DNA from: Candidatus Gottesmanbacteria bacterium
Lineage (GTDB): Bacteria > Patescibacteriota > Microgenomatia > 2-02-FULL-39-11
Length of the DNA stretch: 6,139 nt
Direction of reading: 5' to 3'
Assembly (NCBI GenBank): GCA_016218275.1
Contig: JACREK010000082.1
Coordinates: 1 to 6,139 of the forward strand
Under the pieces are notes generated by a model. The model was not told where the DNA came from and did no database searches. It was given only the letters and a program-made list of their open reading frames with translations. The position numbers were made by a program, and so were the translations under genes. Shown in pieces: positions 4,613 through 6,139 of the stretch (its first letter is position 1; each line of letters begins with the position of its first letter).

Positions 4613-5686
4613 ATGATTGACCTTGATGATCTTGCGAAAATAAGAGTATTGGATAAAAAAAATGCGCTTGATTCCATAAAGCAGTTGCCGCAACAAATAG
4701 ATCAGGCCTGGAGCGAAAGTTTTTCCATTGATTTCCCACAAAATTATAAGGATACCAGAAATATCGCTATCTGCGGTATGGGTGGATCAACGTATGGAGC
4801 AAGAATAATTAAGAGCCTTTATGATGGGGCCCAAATAACTAAAATGCCAATAGAATTAGTCAATAATTATTGGTTGCCGGGATATGTAAATTCCGAAACG
4901 CTAGTCATTCTGTCCAGTTATTCAGGAAATACAGAAGAAACAATCGCTTGTGCAAAAGAAGCAAAAGAAAAAGGCGCAAAAATAATAGGAATTACTTCAG
5001 GGGGGCAACTGGCTGCTTTTCTTAAGGAAAATAATTATCCTTCATATATCTTTAATCCCGTACATAATCCTAGTGCTCAACCGAGAATCGGGGTAGGTTA
5101 TATGGTTATGGGGCTTATAGGAATGCTGGCAAGGTTGGGAAAAATACCGGTGGATGCTGCCGAGATAGAAAAGATAATTACTTTTCTGGATGGTGAATCG
5201 ACTACTCTGGGTGAAAATGCTTTTGCCGAAACTAACCCGGCAAAAAAAATGGCGATAAAGTTAAAAGATAAAATTCCTGTAATTATGGTGGCTGACTTTC
5301 TGGAAGGCGCGGCATACGCAATCCGCAATCCCTTTCATGAAACTGCCAAGCAATTTGCGCTATATTTTGCTATTCCAGAGCTTAATCACCATCTTCTTGA
5401 GGGACTATCATATCCCGCTGATTTAAAGAAATATCTTTATTTTATTTTTTTTCTTTCCGATATTTATGACAAGAGAAATAAAAAGAGAATGCAATTAACT
5501 ATTGACGTGGTAAAACAAAATAATATCCCAATTGAAACAATTTCTTTACATGGGTATTCTTCCTTGACTCAAAGTTTTGAACTTATCCAATGGGGGGCTT
5601 GGGTTACTTTTTACCTTGCCATGCTTCATGAAATTGACCCAAGCGAAATTCCTTGGGTAGATTATTTTAAGGGAAAATTGTTATAA
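4613..5686 (+). CDS. Bifunctional phosphoglucose/phosphomannose isomerase
   Basis: Interconverts glucose-6-P, mannose-6-P and fructose-6-P in the cytoplasm. It belongs to the SIS-domain PGI/PMI family known from archaea and candidate-phyla bacteria, not the classical large PGI. From the ATG at 4613 it has 357 residues. The first SIS domain carries ICGMGGSTYGA (53-63) and the phosphate-binding SSYSGNTEET (101-110). QPRIGVGY (156-163) and the second SIS domain follow, with ETAKQFALYFAIPELNHHLLEGL (243-265). In that segment Glu243 and the PELNHH histidine are the expected catalytic residues. An ATG at 4595 would add MTDKLK, but it lies inside the terminus of a repeat element, and family members usually begin close to the MIDLDDL block. 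No Shine-Dalgarno supports either start. Together with the preceding mutase it forms a route from fructose-6-P to mannose-1-P. Confidence 0.85.
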   Translation: MIDLDDLAKIRVLDKKNALDSIKQLPQQIDQAWSESFSIDFPQNYKDTRNIAICGMGGSTYGARIIKSLYDGAQITKMPIELVNNYWLPGYVNSETLVILSSYSGNTEETIACAKEAKEKGAKIIGITSGGQLAAFLKENNYPSYIFNPVHNPSAQPRIGVGYMVMGLIGMLARLGKIPVDAAEIEKIITFLDGESTTLGENAFAETNPAKKMAIKLKDKIPVIMVADFLEGAAYAIRNPFHETAKQFALYFAIPELNHHLLEGLSYPADLKKYLYFIFFLSDIYDKRNKKRMQLTIDVVKQNNIPIETISLHGYSSLTQSFELIQWGAWVTFYLAMLHEIDPSEIPWVDYFKGKLL

Positions 5687-5705
5687 CAGTTATAACCATT
5701 ATAAA
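5678..5705 (+). promoter_or_regulatory. Candidate promoter of PEP synthase gene
   Basis: TTGTTA (5678-5683) and TATAAA (5700-5705) are 16 nt apart, placing transcription start near 5712, just at the ribosome site. The -35 lies in the last codons of the isomerase gene. The region is so AT-rich that other registers are possible; see the TTATAA repeats at 5681-5716. Confidence 0.4.
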
Positions 5706-5716
5706 TTTTATAAAAG
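5681..5716 (+). repeat. Four TTATAA hexamers in 9-nt register
   Basis: TTATAACAG, TTATAACCA, TTATAAATT and TTATAAAAG follow one another without interruption. The palindromic hexamer TTATAA is therefore repeated four times at exactly 9-nt intervals. The array begins on the isomerase stop codon and ends at the ppsA ribosome site, covering the candidate promoter. It could be an operator array, a reiterated -10-like region, or a chance slippage product. Confidence 0.6.
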
Positions 5717-5720
5717 AGGA
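5712..5720 (+). promoter_or_regulatory. Ribosome binding site of PEP synthase gene
   Basis: AAAAGAGGA ends 8 nt before the ATG at 5729. It is one of the few good Shine-Dalgarno-like sites in the window and supports that start. Confidence 0.6.
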
Positions 5721-5728
5721 ATAATACT

Positions 5729-6139
5729 ATGAATTCTAAATACATTGCCTGGTTTTCAGAAGTAGGAAAAGAAGATGTAGGATTAGTCGGCGGAAAAGGG
5801 GCAAATCTTGGTGAAATGTATAAAGCCGGTATTCCCGTACCTTACGGTTTTGTAGTTACTGCTGCCGCTTATTTTGATTTTTTGAAAGAATCCGGCCTTT
5901 CCAAAAAGATAAAAGATGCGTTAAAACTGTTAAATCATCAGGACCCAAAAAATCTCCAGGCAACTGCCTCGGCTGTGCAAAAATTAATCAAAAGAGAGGA
6001 AATACCCCAAAATATCGCCAGGGAAATAATGATGGCATACCTGAATTTAGCCTCCGAAAGCAGGAAAAAAGCATCCCTCACCAAGCGTCTTTCGTCGGTA
6101 TTGAAGGAGCCGTATGTAGCGGTGAGATCCAGTGCTACA
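5729..6139 (+). CDS. ppsA: Phosphoenolpyruvate synthase, N-terminal part (cut by window edge)
   Basis: The first 137 residues of pyruvate, water dikinase, which makes PEP, AMP and phosphate from pyruvate and ATP for gluconeogenesis. The sequence shows the N-terminal nucleotide-binding (PPDK_N) domain: WFSEVGKEDVGLVGGKGANLGEM (8-30), containing the conserved GGKGANLGEM loop, then GIPVPYGFVVTAAAYFDF (34-51), and VAVRSSAT (130-137), where the family's ATP-grasp arginine motif begins. The central phosphohistidine domain and the C-terminal PEP/pyruvate domain would lie beyond the right end. Pyruvate phosphate dikinase is a related alternative, but the N-terminal spacing and the SEVGKEDV..VGGKGANLGEM form fit PEP synthase better. 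The gene starts 42 nt after the isomerase and has its own ribosome site and possible promoter. Confidence 0.88.
   Translation, partial: MNSKYIAWFSEVGKEDVGLVGGKGANLGEMYKAGIPVPYGFVVTAAAYFDFLKESGLSKKIKDALKLLNHQDPKNLQATASAVQKLIKREEIPQNIAREIMMAYLNLASESRKKASLTKRLSSVLKEPYVAVRSSAT

Overview
The window looks like a piece of a candidate-phyla-radiation (Patescibacteria, most like Microgenomates/OP11) genome. This is an inference. It rests on moderate AT richness, a very short DNA polymerase III delta subunit, a free-standing EF-Tu domain-2-like protein, tiny secreted or pilin-like proteins of unknown function, few clear Shine-Dalgarno sites, and gaps filled with palindromic GTCATTsCGA-type repeats. The standard bacterial code applies: TAA, TAG and TGA all end genes, and the long genes contain no internal TGA, which argues against UGA=Gly recoding.

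Layout. Positions 1-110 hold no gene I can support. Positions 111-920 carry a two-gene minus-strand operon: a secreted coiled-coil protein, then a small pilin-like membrane protein. Between this operon and the plus-strand genes (939-1316) lie two outward-facing promoters with a 121-bp palindromic element between them. After the plus promoter comes a strongly structured RNA leader of about 130 nt. From 1317 every gene is on the plus strand: an EF-Tu domain-2-like protein, a small HExxH metallopeptidase-like protein, DNA polymerase III delta (holA), a phosphomannomutase/phosphoglucomutase, a bifunctional phosphoglucose/phosphomannose isomerase, and the first 137 codons of phosphoenolpyruvate synthase.

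How the genes fit together. The last three genes form a coherent sugar-phosphate block. PEP synthase supplies PEP for gluconeogenesis. The isomerase interconverts glucose-6-P, fructose-6-P and mannose-6-P. The mutase turns mannose-6-P or glucose-6-P into the 1-phosphate that feeds nucleotide-sugar synthesis for surface glycans. The delta subunit loads the replication clamp and is metabolically unrelated.

Most notable non-coding signals: (i) the structured leader at 1194-1300; (ii) four TTATAA hexamers in exact 9-nt register before ppsA (5681-5716); (iii) four palindromic repeat elements filling most of the larger intergenic gaps, one of them nested and one supplying a possible start codon for the isomerase gene. 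No complete undescribed system such as a defence island, CRISPR array or transposon is visible.
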